Source of the DNA: an uncultured Eubacterium sp.
GTDB taxonomy: Bacteria; Bacillota; Clostridia; Peptostreptococcales; Anaerovoracaceae
Reading direction: 5' to 3'
NCBI GenBank assembly: GCA_900542385.1
Contig: UQNP01000004.1
Span: 1-33,143, forward strand
Length of the DNA: 33,143 nt
Below, piece after piece: positions 16,212 through 24,533 of this stretch (position 1 is the stretch's first letter; each line of letters opens with the position of its first letter). The notes beneath the pieces were generated by a model. It was not told where the DNA came from. It was given only the letters and a program-made list of their open reading frames with translations, and made no database searches. The translations under genes and the position numbers were made by a program.

Positions 16212-16445
16212 AGCCTGCGGTGCCACCTTGTTTAATGCATATCGCATTCTCTCTGCAGAGTGCCGTCACACTCCCTGCCCGTTACGCCGGCATCACGTCT
16301 CAGCTACTCGTAAACCTTTGTCTTCCTTTCACCTCGCCCTCAGAGGCCCATTTACTGAAACTGCATTTATCCGGATCCCACCATCCCGGACTCTCTTCGA
16401 AACCGTACCTCAGTTTTACTTCCTCGTCTTCGGTTTGTACTATTG
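16212..16445 (-). ncRNA. T-box riboswitch, specifier UGG (tRNA-Trp)
   Basis: The minus strand carries the T-box motif AGGTGGCACCGCAGG (about 16214-16228) just before the terminator. Upstream, Stem I is recognisable: GAAGACGAGGAAGTAAAACTGA on the 5' side with the AGTA loop-E feature, the distal AGAGAGTCCGGGATGGTGGG block, and on the 3' side TCAGTAAATGGGCCTC. Pairing ACTGA with TCAGT and GAGG with CCTC leaves AAATGGG as the specifier loop, so the codon is UGG (16348-16350) followed by a purine. It controls the trpXYZ transporter: uncharged tRNA-Trp would favour readthrough. Confidence 0.9.
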
Positions 16446-16455
16446 ATATGGCATT

Positions 16456-16484
16456 ATATTATCACTTGCTTTTTAAGATGTCAA
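16456..16484 (-). promoter_or_regulatory. Sigma-70-type promoter of the T-box/trpXYZ operon
   Basis: The minus strand has TTGACA (16479-16484), a 17-bp spacer and TAATAT (16456-16461); an overlapping TATAAT lies 3 bp further on. The start would fall just upstream of Stem I of the T-box, as expected. Confidence 0.78.
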
Positions 16485-16535
16485 TACTGCTTTTTGATTT
16501 GCCCGAAAGCAATATCTTCTAAACCCGCCAGAAAG

Positions 16536-16572
16536 AAAAAGCAATTCCCGAAGGGTAAAACCTTCGGGAATT
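16536..16572 (-). terminator. Rho-independent terminator closing the choline/BMC operon
   Basis: On the minus strand AATTCCCGAAGG and CCTTCGGGAATT form a perfect 12-bp stem with a 6-nt loop, followed by GCTTTTTC. It starts about 46 bp after the alcohol dehydrogenase stop. No other convincing terminator is seen between it and cutC, which supports one long operon. Confidence 0.85.
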
Positions 16573-16617
16573 TATCGTAAAAACAAGATTTTAAAATAAC
16601 ATTCTGCAGCATCTGCA

Positions 16618-17745
16618 CTACATTGGTGCTATCTTTCCGATGATTTTTTCCAGATCATCAACGGTAACGGCTCTTGGATTCGTCTTAGTACAGATATCAT
16701 TCATAGCTGCCGATGTCATCTGATCTTTAACTTTCATCACATCAGCTCTGCTGATATTGAGTTTTTTCAAGTTTTCCGGGATTCCGAAAAGCCTGTTCAT
16801 TTCTCTGATCTTCCTCACAAGGCTGTTTACAGCCAGCGGAACATTACTGTAAGGAATACCTATCAGCTTCGCCATACGCTGATACTTGCGGGCGCATAAA
16901 GTCTCTTCAGGCCCGTCCAAGTGAGCATTGAATTCGATGATATAAGGCAGTAACATAGCATTGCTCCTGCCATGAGAAATATGGAATTTTCCACCTACAG
17001 TATGGGCAATACTGTGGCAGATCCCCAGTCCTACTTTATTGAAAGCCATACCAGCAAGACATGCGGCGTTATGCACCTTTTCTCTTGCTTCGAGATCATC
17101 TCCATGGGCGTACGCGAAAGGAAGGAACTTCACAAGCAGCGTCACCGCTTTCTCCGCAAGGGCATCTGTAAAATCATTGGAATCCGTGGAAACATAGGAC
17201 TCCAGCGCATGAGTCAGTGCATCCATGCCTGTATCCGCGGTGATAGCCGGCGGTACGCTTTCCACCAGTTCCGGATCCAGTATAGCCACCATTGGCTGCA
17301 GAGAATCATTTACCAGCGGATACTTGATACCCTTATTGGCGTCGGTAATAACAGAAAATCTTGTAACTTCCGATCCTGTACCGCTTGTCGTCGGGATAGC
17401 GTAACATTCATCGATCCTGGCGATCCCCAGACGCCCTGCCAGCTCTCTTATTGCTTTAGCCGCATCTATGGACGAGCCGCCTCCTACCGCGATCATTATG
17501 TCAGCGCCACATTCCGAAAGACACTTGATGCCTTCCGATACTATCTCAATAGGCGGGTCCGGGATCACCTTTGAAAATACGTATACCCGGCATGAAGCGA
17601 GGTGTTCTTTTATCTTATCTACGATCCCAGAGGATTCCATGAACTCATCGCATACGATAAGCACGCTCCCGTCCTTTATTTCATCCAAAATGCTAAGGGC
17701 GTTTTCTCCAAAATACACATTTGTACTTATACTGAAATTTTTCAT
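16618..17745 (-). CDS. cutO: Iron-containing alcohol dehydrogenase (PduQ/EutG-like)
   Basis: This 375-residue type III alcohol dehydrogenase would reduce acetaldehyde to ethanol and recycle NADH to NAD+ for the aldehyde dehydrogenase. It has the NAD-binding GGGSSIDAAKAI, TTSGTGSEVTRFSV, and the metal-site segments DTGMDALTHALESY, GICHSIAHTVGG and HGRSNAMLLP. The N-terminus FSISTNVYFGENAL is typical of microcompartment-associated PduQ. It begins 3 bp after the hydrogenase stop and is the last gene before the terminator. An equivalent alcohol dehydrogenase is part of known choline loci. I considered a 4-hydroxybutyrate dehydrogenase role for the abfD operon, but its linkage favours the choline pathway. 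Confidence 0.9.
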   Translation of the reverse strand: MKNFSISTNVYFGENALSILDEIKDGSVLIVCDEFMESSGIVDKIKEHLASCRVYVFSKVIPDPPIEIVSEGIKCLSECGADIMIAVGGGSSIDAAKAIRELAGRLGIARIDECYAIPTTSGTGSEVTRFSVITDANKGIKYPLVNDSLQPMVAILDPELVESVPPAITADTGMDALTHALESYVSTDSNDFTDALAEKAVTLLVKFLPFAYAHGDDLEAREKVHNAACLAGMAFNKVGLGICHSIAHTVGGKFHISHGRSNAMLLPYIIEFNAHLDGPEETLCARKYQRMAKLIGIPYSNVPLAVNSLVRKIREMNRLFGIPENLKKLNISRADVMKVKDQMTSAAMNDICTKTNPRAVTVDDLEKIIGKIAPM

Positions 17746-17748
17746 TCC

Positions 17749-19140
17749 TTACCAACTCCCTCTGTTTCCTGAATCTACCGTCATCGACGGATTTTTCGCC
17801 TGATAACTCGTATGAAGAAGTTTCTCCGGAAGTTCTCCCAGAGGCTTTCCGTAAAACTCTGCATATACCCGGTTTACTTCAGGATTATCCACAGAATTTC
17901 TCAGACTCATAGACGCATCTTCGCTGTACATGCTCTTTATCCTGCTGAGCCTTATATCGTTCGTTACCGGTATCCTGTTCATCTGAGGCTGCCCCGCGCC
18001 GCTTATACATCCGCCCGGACACGTCATTACCTCAATGAAATGATATCCGGAAATATCGCCTTCAAGGAATTCAGCTGCGTTAGCTGTTCCGTATATTACC
18101 GCTACTTTCACTACCGTTCCGTCTATATCTACAGAGGCTTCCTTAACACCCTGCATACCGCGCACAGGTTCCAGATCGAAAAGAGCTTCAGGAGGTTTTC
18201 TTCCAGTAAGGCTTCCGTACGCCATTCTCAGCGCCGCCTCCATAACTCCTCCCGTGTTTCCGAAAATCACTCCGGCGCCTGAACCTTTTCCAAGCATGGA
18301 ATCAAAATCGCTGTCCGGCAGACTTTCAAATTCAATGCCGTCTTCATCCATCCACTGAGCCAGCTCTTTAGTCGTGATAACGTAATCGTTATCACGCATA
18401 TCCGGTCTGCCAAGCAGTTTTCCCGCGTCGTTTAGCTCCGGACGCCTTATCTCAGCTTTCTTCGCCGTACACGGAGTAACATTCACCGTTACGATATTGA
18501 GGGGATTCAGCCCCATCTTGGCGGCAAAATAAGTCTTTATCGTCGCGCCTTGCATCCCTATAGGACTTTTAGCTGACGAGAGATTCGGAATGTATTCAGG
18601 GTAATACTCTTCCACGTATTTCACCCAGGCAGGACAGCAGCTTGTAAACTGCGGCAGCGGTCCGCTCCCGGTCAGAATTCGGCTTATGAGTTCGCATCCC
18701 TCTTCAATAATAGTGAGATCTGCGGAAAATGTCACGTCAAGCACGTAATCCGCTCCCAGATCTTTTATTGCCGAAACCATCTTTCCTTCCGAATAAGTTC
18801 CTGCCACATCGGTAAAAGCATCTCCTATACCGACACGGACAGAAGGTGACGTGGAAAAAATAACGGTCTTCGACGGATCATTCACAGCTGCTCTAACCAT
18901 GTCGATCTCCGATCTGAGCTTTATCGCTTCTTCCGGACATGCTGCGCTGCACTGACCGCAGCCTATGCAGTTGTTTTCCGCTTCGGCTCCCGGGATCTCC
19001 CATGTTTTCCCCGATACTCCGATCTGCTCCTGACATACTGCCAGACAATGTCCGCAGGCCACGCACAGATCAGGGTTTTTCACGATAGCCGGGTTGTTGC
19101 CGGAGACAGATACGTATCTGTCATATCGTTCAGCACTCAT
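17749..19140 (-). CDS. [FeFe] hydrogenase, group-B-like, with two [4Fe-4S] domains
   Basis: This 463-residue monomeric hydrogenase catalyses reversible H2 formation with low-potential electrons. Two ferredoxin-type clusters come first (C26, C29, C32, C36 and C58, C61, C64, C68). The H-cluster motifs follow: L1 TSCCPAW (C168, C169), L2 TPCTAKK (C224) and L3 MTCPGGCISGAGQP (C374, C378). All cluster-binding cysteines are present. TSCCPAW with TPCTAKK rather than TSCCPGW with MPC points to group B (CpIII-like). AAAGGTGGGAG precedes the ATG. It lies 14 bp after cooS and 3 bp before the alcohol dehydrogenase. No maturation genes hydEFG are in the window. Confidence 0.92.
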   Translation of the reverse strand: MSAERYDRYVSVSGNNPAIVKNPDLCVACGHCLAVCQEQIGVSGKTWEIPGAEAENNCIGCGQCSAACPEEAIKLRSEIDMVRAAVNDPSKTVIFSTSPSVRVGIGDAFTDVAGTYSEGKMVSAIKDLGADYVLDVTFSADLTIIEEGCELISRILTGSGPLPQFTSCCPAWVKYVEEYYPEYIPNLSSAKSPIGMQGATIKTYFAAKMGLNPLNIVTVNVTPCTAKKAEIRRPELNDAGKLLGRPDMRDNDYVITTKELAQWMDEDGIEFESLPDSDFDSMLGKGSGAGVIFGNTGGVMEAALRMAYGSLTGRKPPEALFDLEPVRGMQGVKEASVDIDGTVVKVAVIYGTANAAEFLEGDISGYHFIEVMTCPGGCISGAGQPQMNRIPVTNDIRLSRIKSMYSEDASMSLRNSVDNPEVNRVYAEFYGKPLGELPEKLLHTSYQAKNPSMTVDSGNRGSW

Positions 19141-19154
19141 AATCTCCCACCTTT

Positions 19155-21029
19155 CTACAAGCCTATACCCTCTCGCTTATCCATTATTACAGATTCAAGC
19201 TGGTTAGCGGCAGATTTGATATCTGTATCCACGATCAGCTTTCCTCCCGTAAGGCTTTTCATCTGTTCAGTGAGAACATCCAGTATAACAGGACTGCCTG
19301 TTACGAAAGGCGGCAATCCCAGATGAAGCGTAAATCCGAGAGCCAGCGCAAATGCACCGTCAGCCAGCGCCTGCTCTTCAAGCCACTGAGGAGCTGAGAT
19401 CACTACAGGAAGCTGAGGTATATCTATTCCCAGTTCTGCTGCGATCTCTCCTGCGACTGCTTCCATTCGGCCTATAGCAAGGCACGGTCCGAAGTTCAGT
19501 ACCGGAGGTATACCAAGACTCTGGCATACTTCTTTTAGCCCCGGTCCTGCCAGTTCTGCTGCTGCCGGACTCATCAAACCGCAATTTTCCAGTCCGCCGC
19601 AGGTACATCCTGCCGACAATACGATTATATCCTTGGCAATCAGTTCCTTTGCCAGTTCTACGGTGAACACGTCATGACCCTTCGCTCTCAGATTTGAGCA
19701 GCCTACTACTCCGGCGATACCCTTGATCTTACCCTGCTTTATCAGATCGATCAAAGGTCCGTAGCTTCCTCCGAGGAATTCTTTGAGAGTAACTTCCGTC
19801 ACACCTGTTATTGCGTCAGGATATCCGTGATCTTTCATCGGATTATTTCTCCTCGATTTTCTCTGGCCGTATGCTTTTACCGCAGCGTCAGCGATCCTCT
19901 TACTGATGTCTCTTCTCTCTTTATAGCTGTATTTCACATACTCAGCATTGGCTTTCTTCGCCACATCGTCCAAACATATCTGAGGTATATTCAGCTCGTC
20001 ACAGATCGGTTCTATACCAGGAAGCGTACAGTTGAACTCACTGACTACGAGATCCACACATCCCGTCAGCAATACGGCTTCACTGGTGTAGTTGTTTCCG
20101 GCATGGCCGCAGAAAACGCCTGTCCCCGCCGCCTTTCTGAGCTGAAAATCCTGTCCTACGCAGGTGCAGCCTACGATTTTTATACCCTTCGCTCCAGCCT
20201 GTTCAGCGGCTTTTACTGCTTCCCGGCCTGCGAGATATTCTTCCAAATCTCCAAAGAACGCATGCTGGTGTCCTGTGATCATGATGTTGATATATTCGGG
20301 ATCTATAGTCCTCAACCCTACCGGATCAAATCCTATCTCGGCCTCTCCCATGATTATGTCATTGAGCATATTGGTAAGGACGAGTCCGTATATACCGGTC
20401 GATATCCCCAGTCTGAGACAATGAAGAAGCATATTTACCGGATCCGAATTGAGGTTTGTGGATGTCTTTACGACAGCATTGAAAACCTCATCCTTCGCTC
20501 CCCCCGGCATTATCCCGAGATCCTTCCATGCTTCAACTCTCTTTGGATACCCTATTTTTTCGATAAGTTCAGCCTTTTCACCGATAGGTCTCCTCAGATC
20601 TTTCAATACCATCTCAGCGATCTTACCGGCCTTTTCCCAATTGCTGTAAGCATCGATGCCAAGTGCGCTCGCCAGACGGTTCAGCGCCTTTTCTCCCTTG
20701 ATAGGAGCCCTCTTTGAAGCTATCTCCGCCAGCTCCATGGCAGCATTTTCCACTACATGGATATAACATCCGGATCCCGCAGCTACCTGCCGCAGGAAAT
20801 TTCTCGCAGCTATCGTGTCCGCATCCGCGCCGCAGACGCCTTTCGGTCTTGCCGGTGAAAGCCTGCATGGTCCATTGGAACACAATCTGCAGCAAACTCC
20901 CTCCAGCCCATAGCCGCACTTATTTTCCTGGTTTACCATCCTGTGATGGGATATATTACAGTCAAAACACTCTATGTAATTCTTCAAACTAATATCGGCA
21001 TCATTGCAGATCTTTTGTTTTCCGTTCAT
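19155..21029 (-). CDS. cooS: Ni-dependent carbon monoxide dehydrogenase catalytic subunit (CooS)
   Basis: This 624-residue CODH interconverts CO and CO2 with two electrons. N-terminal cysteines C38 and C46 match the dimer-bridging D-cluster, and C47, C50, C55, C66 the B-cluster, with nearly the spacing of Carboxydothermus CODH-II. Candidate C-cluster ligands are the His in ITGHQHAFFG and Cys in VGCTCVGQDF, EFNCTLPG, VVGCSNLR, AGCTCGGLENC and FGPCLAIGR. The last segments differ from the usual GCAA and SCVDN forms and carry extra Cys, suggesting a divergent clade. GGAG lies 10 bases before the ATG. No cooC, cooJ or cooF is nearby; the adjacent hydrogenase is the obvious electron partner. Confidence 0.92.
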   Translation of the reverse strand: MNGKQKICNDADISLKNYIECFDCNISHHRMVNQENKCGYGLEGVCCRLCSNGPCRLSPARPKGVCGADADTIAARNFLRQVAAGSGCYIHVVENAAMELAEIASKRAPIKGEKALNRLASALGIDAYSNWEKAGKIAEMVLKDLRRPIGEKAELIEKIGYPKRVEAWKDLGIMPGGAKDEVFNAVVKTSTNLNSDPVNMLLHCLRLGISTGIYGLVLTNMLNDIIMGEAEIGFDPVGLRTIDPEYINIMITGHQHAFFGDLEEYLAGREAVKAAEQAGAKGIKIVGCTCVGQDFQLRKAAGTGVFCGHAGNNYTSEAVLLTGCVDLVVSEFNCTLPGIEPICDELNIPQICLDDVAKKANAEYVKYSYKERRDISKRIADAAVKAYGQRKSRRNNPMKDHGYPDAITGVTEVTLKEFLGGSYGPLIDLIKQGKIKGIAGVVGCSNLRAKGHDVFTVELAKELIAKDIIVLSAGCTCGGLENCGLMSPAAAELAGPGLKEVCQSLGIPPVLNFGPCLAIGRMEAVAGEIAAELGIDIPQLPVVISAPQWLEEQALADGAFALALGFTLHLGLPPFVTGSPVILDVLTEQMKSLTGGKLIVDTDIKSAANQLESVIMDKREGIGL

Positions 21030-21082
21030 TTTACCAATTCTCCGATAAACCTTAAAACCTTACTGTTTCCGTTATATAGCGA

Positions 21083-21109
21083 GAGGTGGATATCTCGCAT
21101 ATCCACCTC
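21083..21109. other. Strong intergenic hairpin between the BMC-H gene and cooS
   Basis: GAGGTGGATAT, a 5-nt loop and ATATCCACCTC give a perfect 11-bp stem in a 109-bp gap. No U-run follows on the minus strand (CTCGCTATATAACGG), so it is probably an RNA processing or stability element and not a full terminator. It also contains AGGTGG, which would be sequestered when folded. It marks the boundary between the shell genes and the cooS-hydrogenase-ADH block. Confidence 0.6.
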
Positions 21110-21138
21110 CCAATTATCTGCCTTTTAAGCGTTTCAGC

Positions 21139-21417
21139 TTATTTCTGCGGAAGTATATCTTCAACTTCTGCATGAGGACGTGGGATAACGTGTACTGACA
21201 GCAGTTCGCCTACTCTCTGAGCAGCAGCAGCACCAGCATCTGTAGCAGCCTTTACAGCACCTACGTCACCTCTTACCATGACTGTTACGAGTCCTCCGCC
21301 TACGAATTCTTTACCGATAAGATATACGTTAGCAGCCTTTACCATAGCATCTGCAGCCTCGATTGAGCCTACCAAACCTTTAGTTTCGATCATTCCCAAT
21401 GCTTCGTTCTTAGTCAT
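21139..21417 (-). CDS. BMC-H microcompartment shell protein (PduA/EutM-type)
   Basis: This 92-residue single-BMC-domain protein forms hexagonal shell tiles. It has the canonical order [50 protein letters not shown], and [14 protein letters not shown]. The ATG at 21415-21417 is preceded by GGGAGG at 8 bases; an upstream in-frame start would add 12 residues not found in the family. It lies 59 bp after pduL. Confidence 0.95.
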   Translation of the reverse strand: MTKNEALGMIETKGLVGSIEAADAMVKAANVYLIGKEFVGGGLVTVMVRGDVGAVKAATDAGAAAAQRVGELLSVHVIPRPHAEVEDILPQK

Positions 21418-21476
21418 TTTAATTTCCTCCCTGATATAAAATTGATTTCTCAAAAATATAACTTATTGATTTTATT

Positions 21477-22127
21477 TTACTTAATAATTTTAACTTTTGT
21501 TGATGAGCCAACGCCCATAGCGTTCGCTTCTTCCGTATCGATGTGGCAGTCAAGAGCCGATGTATCCGTAACTCTTATAGCCACATTTCCGTAGATTCCG
21601 CCTCTCGGGCCGTCTACACTGATTTTCACGATCTGTCCATCGTGTACGCCGTAAGCCTGTGCATCCTGAGGAGTCATATGTATATGCCTCTGAGCCACGA
21701 TCACGCCTTCGGCTGTCTGAACACTGCCCTTAGGGCCGACTATCGTGATTCCCGGTGTTCCCGCCAGATCACCTGACAGCTTCGCCGGTGCTTTTATTCC
21801 AAGCTTGAATCCGTCTCCCGCCAATATCTCTATCTGCGATTTGCTTCTCACAGGTCCCAGCACTCTGATCTTTTCTATAGCGCCCTTAGGTCCGCATATG
21901 GTAACAGTCTCCTTGCAGGCGAACTGTCCAGGCTGTGACAGATCTTTTATCGGTGTGAGCTGATATCCTGTTCCGAACAGCATCTCCAGATCGGCCTGAG
22001 AAAGGTGTACATGGCGGTTTGAAATCCCTACCGGAACTTCATCCGGGTCCTTTGCCCTGTTGCCGTTAGCAGTCTGCACAGCTTCAAGCAGCATTTTCAG
22101 GACTGCTTCGTACTCCTTGCTTGCCAT
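21477..22127 (-). CDS. pduL: PduL-type phosphotransacylase
   Basis: This 216-residue enzyme converts acetyl-CoA and phosphate to acetyl-phosphate and frees CoA inside the shell. Zinc ligands are visible as H39 and H41 (NRHVHLS), H148 and H150 (QRHIHM) and H195 (CHIDTEEAN). The first about 20 residues (EYEAVLKMLLEAVQTA) form an amphipathic helix typical of encapsulation peptides. GGGAG lies 8 bases before the ATG, and the gene begins 3 bp after the aldehyde dehydrogenase stop. Together the two enzymes recycle CoA and yield ATP through acetate kinase. Confidence 0.95.
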   Translation of the reverse strand: MASKEYEAVLKMLLEAVQTANGNRAKDPDEVPVGISNRHVHLSQADLEMLFGTGYQLTPIKDLSQPGQFACKETVTICGPKGAIEKIRVLGPVRSKSQIEILAGDGFKLGIKAPAKLSGDLAGTPGITIVGPKGSVQTAEGVIVAQRHIHMTPQDAQAYGVHDGQIVKISVDGPRGGIYGNVAIRVTDTSALDCHIDTEEANAMGVGSSTKVKIIK

Positions 22128-22130
22128 ATC

Positions 22131-23807
22131 TTATTCTCCCTTCATCGCTTTTACCAGAGCTTCGATCATGCTGTTCAGCTGAGCCGTATCTATCGGCTGA
22201 TCGCTTGCAGCCGGAGCCTGATTGTTGCTGCTGCAGCTGTTGCATCCTACACCGTAGGAAATACCGCTGTTGTTCTGGTAATCTGCCGGTGACAAATATG
22301 CCGACATTGATCCGCTGTTTGCAGGGGACTGTACGGATGCCGGTGCTGCGCAAGCGGCAGGAGCCGGTGATGCGTTTACAGTTCCTCCATATGCAGGAGC
22401 AGCGATGTTGTTCAGCTCAGGATGATTGAACGTAGGGTCATCAGCTGCCAGCGTAGAGCAGTTCTTAGTTCCGTAAGCAACTTTCTTGATGTTTACAAGA
22501 TGGATAGGGCTTACGTTCTCGGAAACAGAGCTTCCGCCCCATGTTCCGCATCCGAGAGTAAAGGATGGCAGCAATCCCGTGCTGGCTCCTGTACCACCCA
22601 TGCTGCTTCCGGTATTTACCAGTATTCTTGAAGCAGGCTTTCTCGTGAACTCGAGAACCACATTCTTATCTTCTGTATGAAGGCTCATCGTATGACCTAT
22701 ACCGTTCTGCAGAAGCTCGATGCTCAGCTCGCAGGCTTCATGCCAGTCTTTAACAACATAGAAGGCCAATACGCTTGTCAGTTTTTCGTATGAAAGAGGA
22801 TATCCTTCTCCTACGCCGCCCTGAGGTCCTACGAGGACTGTAGTGTTCTCCGGAACGGAGATTCCGGCAGCGCTTGCAATCTTAAGCGGTGATCTGCCTA
22901 CGAACTTTGCGTTCATAGCGTGTCCGTTTTTAAACAGCAGTTTGCAAACCTTATCCGTTTCTTCCGGCGACATGAAATATGCACCCTGCTTCTTGAGTTC
23001 AGCTATTACGGCGTCTTTGTTGCATTCTTCGCAGATGATGGACTGCTCCGAAGCACATATAGTACCGTAGTCAAAAGTCTTGCTGGCGATTATGTTCGTT
23101 ACCGCCTGCTGAACATTAGCAGTTCTTTCGATGTAAGCAGGGGAGTTTCCGGCTCCTACGCCCAGAGCCGGTTTTCCAGCACTGTAGGAAGCCTTTACCA
23201 TTCCCGGGCCGCCTGTAGCGATGATCATCTTTACTTCCTTCGAATGCATCAGCTCATCAGTAGCCGGCATGGAAGGCATCGAGATACATCCGATTATATT
23301 CTCAGGAGCTCCCGCTTCTACCGCAGCGTCACGCATCAGTGTAGCTGCTTTAAGCGTACATTTAACTGCTGACGGATGCGGTGAAAATACGATAGCATTT
23401 CTCGCCTTGATAGCGATGATGGACTTGAATATCGCTGTAGATGTCGGATTAGTAGATGGAACGATACCCATCAGAAGTCCAACCGGATCTGCTACATCCA
23501 TAGTCCTTGCTACTGGATCCTCACTGATTATTCCGATAGTTTTCATGTCCTTGATAGCATCGTACAATAACGTCGAAGCCATGTGATTTTTGTAAGTCTT
23601 GTCTGCCACTTTACCGAATCCCGTCTCCTCAACAGCCATCTGGGCCAGAGAAACTGCATTTTCTTCGGCAACGCGCACCATATTTCGTATGATTCTGTCG
23701 ATCTGTTCTTCGTTGTAATTCGCTATCCTTTCTGTGGCGATCTGTCCCAATCTCGCCAGGTCTCTCGCTTCCTGAACAGAACGCAGATCATAATCGATGT
23801 TCTGCAT
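22131..23807 (-). CDS. cutF: CoA-acylating acetaldehyde dehydrogenase (EutE-like, CutF)
   Basis: This 558-residue protein oxidises acetaldehyde to acetyl-CoA with NAD+. The ALDH core has PVGLLMGIVPSTNPTSTAIF (108-127), ATGGPGMVKASYSAGKPALG (197-216) and the nucleophile C251 in DYGTICASEQS. Unlike EutE it carries a long Ala/Pro/Ser-rich linker (about 465-537) ending in an amphipathic helix, IDTAQLNSMIEALVKAMKG, a probable C-terminal encapsulation peptide. The linker contains a CNSC pair of unknown purpose. The ATG follows AGGAGGTG at 7 bases. This enzyme handles the acetaldehyde released by choline cleavage. Confidence 0.94.
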   Translation of the reverse strand: MQNIDYDLRSVQEARDLARLGQIATERIANYNEEQIDRIIRNMVRVAEENAVSLAQMAVEETGFGKVADKTYKNHMASTLLYDAIKDMKTIGIISEDPVARTMDVADPVGLLMGIVPSTNPTSTAIFKSIIAIKARNAIVFSPHPSAVKCTLKAATLMRDAAVEAGAPENIIGCISMPSMPATDELMHSKEVKMIIATGGPGMVKASYSAGKPALGVGAGNSPAYIERTANVQQAVTNIIASKTFDYGTICASEQSIICEECNKDAVIAELKKQGAYFMSPEETDKVCKLLFKNGHAMNAKFVGRSPLKIASAAGISVPENTTVLVGPQGGVGEGYPLSYEKLTSVLAFYVVKDWHEACELSIELLQNGIGHTMSLHTEDKNVVLEFTRKPASRILVNTGSSMGGTGASTGLLPSFTLGCGTWGGSSVSENVSPIHLVNIKKVAYGTKNCSTLAADDPTFNHPELNNIAAPAYGGTVNASPAPAACAAPASVQSPANSGSMSAYLSPADYQNNSGISYGVGCNSCSSNNQAPAASDQPIDTAQLNSMIEALVKAMKGE

Positions 23808-23867
23808 GCTATGGCACCTCCTTTTTTGTTTTTATGTGCGGAATATCACTATTCGCTTCATTTAACT

Positions 23868-24515
23868 TTAATTGCTGTAATATTTTCTGAATTCCTCCAG
23901 CAGCGTAGTCTTATTTGCCTTTGAGATCTCTCTTCCGGCTATTTCCAGGCTTTCATAACCTCTCGCCAGATTTCTCAGTTTGACCACTCTGCACTTGCTC
24001 AGAGCTTCCATGGTCTTTTCAAGACCGTAGGTTTCAACCAGTCGATCAATATCATCTTTCGCAATGGTTTCCGCCTCCGTCACAGATCTCAATGCATCAG
24101 CTTCTTCCGCTTTCGGCTCTTCTGTTTCTTTTGTTTCTTCAGCGTCCGCTGTTTCCTTAGTTTCTTCCGTTACGCCTCGTTTGGGGCCCACCTCATCATC
24201 ATCCGAGCTTTCTTCCTTCTCTCTCAGCTCTGCTAACGGAGTTGAGTTGACGATTGTCTGACCCACTTCAACGTGCGGTCTAGGTATTACGTGCTGAGTT
24301 ACCAGGCAGCGTTCGCCCAGTCTGTCAGCTGCAGCAGCTCCTGCATCAACCGAAGCCTTTACTGCGGCTACGTCTCCCGTCACGGTAATGGTAACGAGTC
24401 CGCCTTTAACAAAAGTTCGCTCAAGAAGTCTTACCTCAGCGGCCTTAAGCATCGCGTCGGCTGCTTCTATGGCGGGTACGAGACCATAGGTCTCTATCAT
24501 TCCCAATGCTTCCAT
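23868..24515 (-). CDS. BMC-H shell protein with acidic linker and SAP-like C-terminal domain
   Basis: This 215-residue protein has an N-terminal BMC domain (1-86: [47 protein letters not shown]). A highly charged low-complexity linker (about 97-145) repeats EETKET. The C-terminal 65 residues end [20 protein letters not shown] then [14 protein letters not shown], a pattern like SAP or Rho-N helix-extended-loop-helix domains. Other BMC-H proteins with tails exist (PduK, EutK), and the EutK tail is a helix-turn-helix; a nucleic-acid or cargo-binding role here is inference. AAGGAGG precedes the ATG. Confidence 0.88.
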   Translation of the reverse strand: MEALGMIETYGLVPAIEAADAMLKAAEVRLLERTFVKGGLVTITVTGDVAAVKASVDAGAAAADRLGERCLVTQHVIPRPHVEVGQTIVNSTPLAELREKEESSDDDEVGPKRGVTEETKETADAEETKETEEPKAEEADALRSVTEAETIAKDDIDRLVETYGLEKTMEALSKCRVVKLRNLARGYESLEIAGREISKANKTTLLEEFRKYYSN

Positions 24516-24533
24516 TTACTGACCTCCTTATCA

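Noticed and set aside
16618..17745. Iron-type ADH as the 4-hydroxybutyrate dehydrogenase of the abfD pathway
   Set aside because: It is 10 kb away in the choline operon and has PduQ-like features.
21083..21109. Hairpin as a Rho-independent terminator
   Set aside because: No U-run on the transcribed side; the downstream alcohol dehydrogenase is expected to be part of the choline system.
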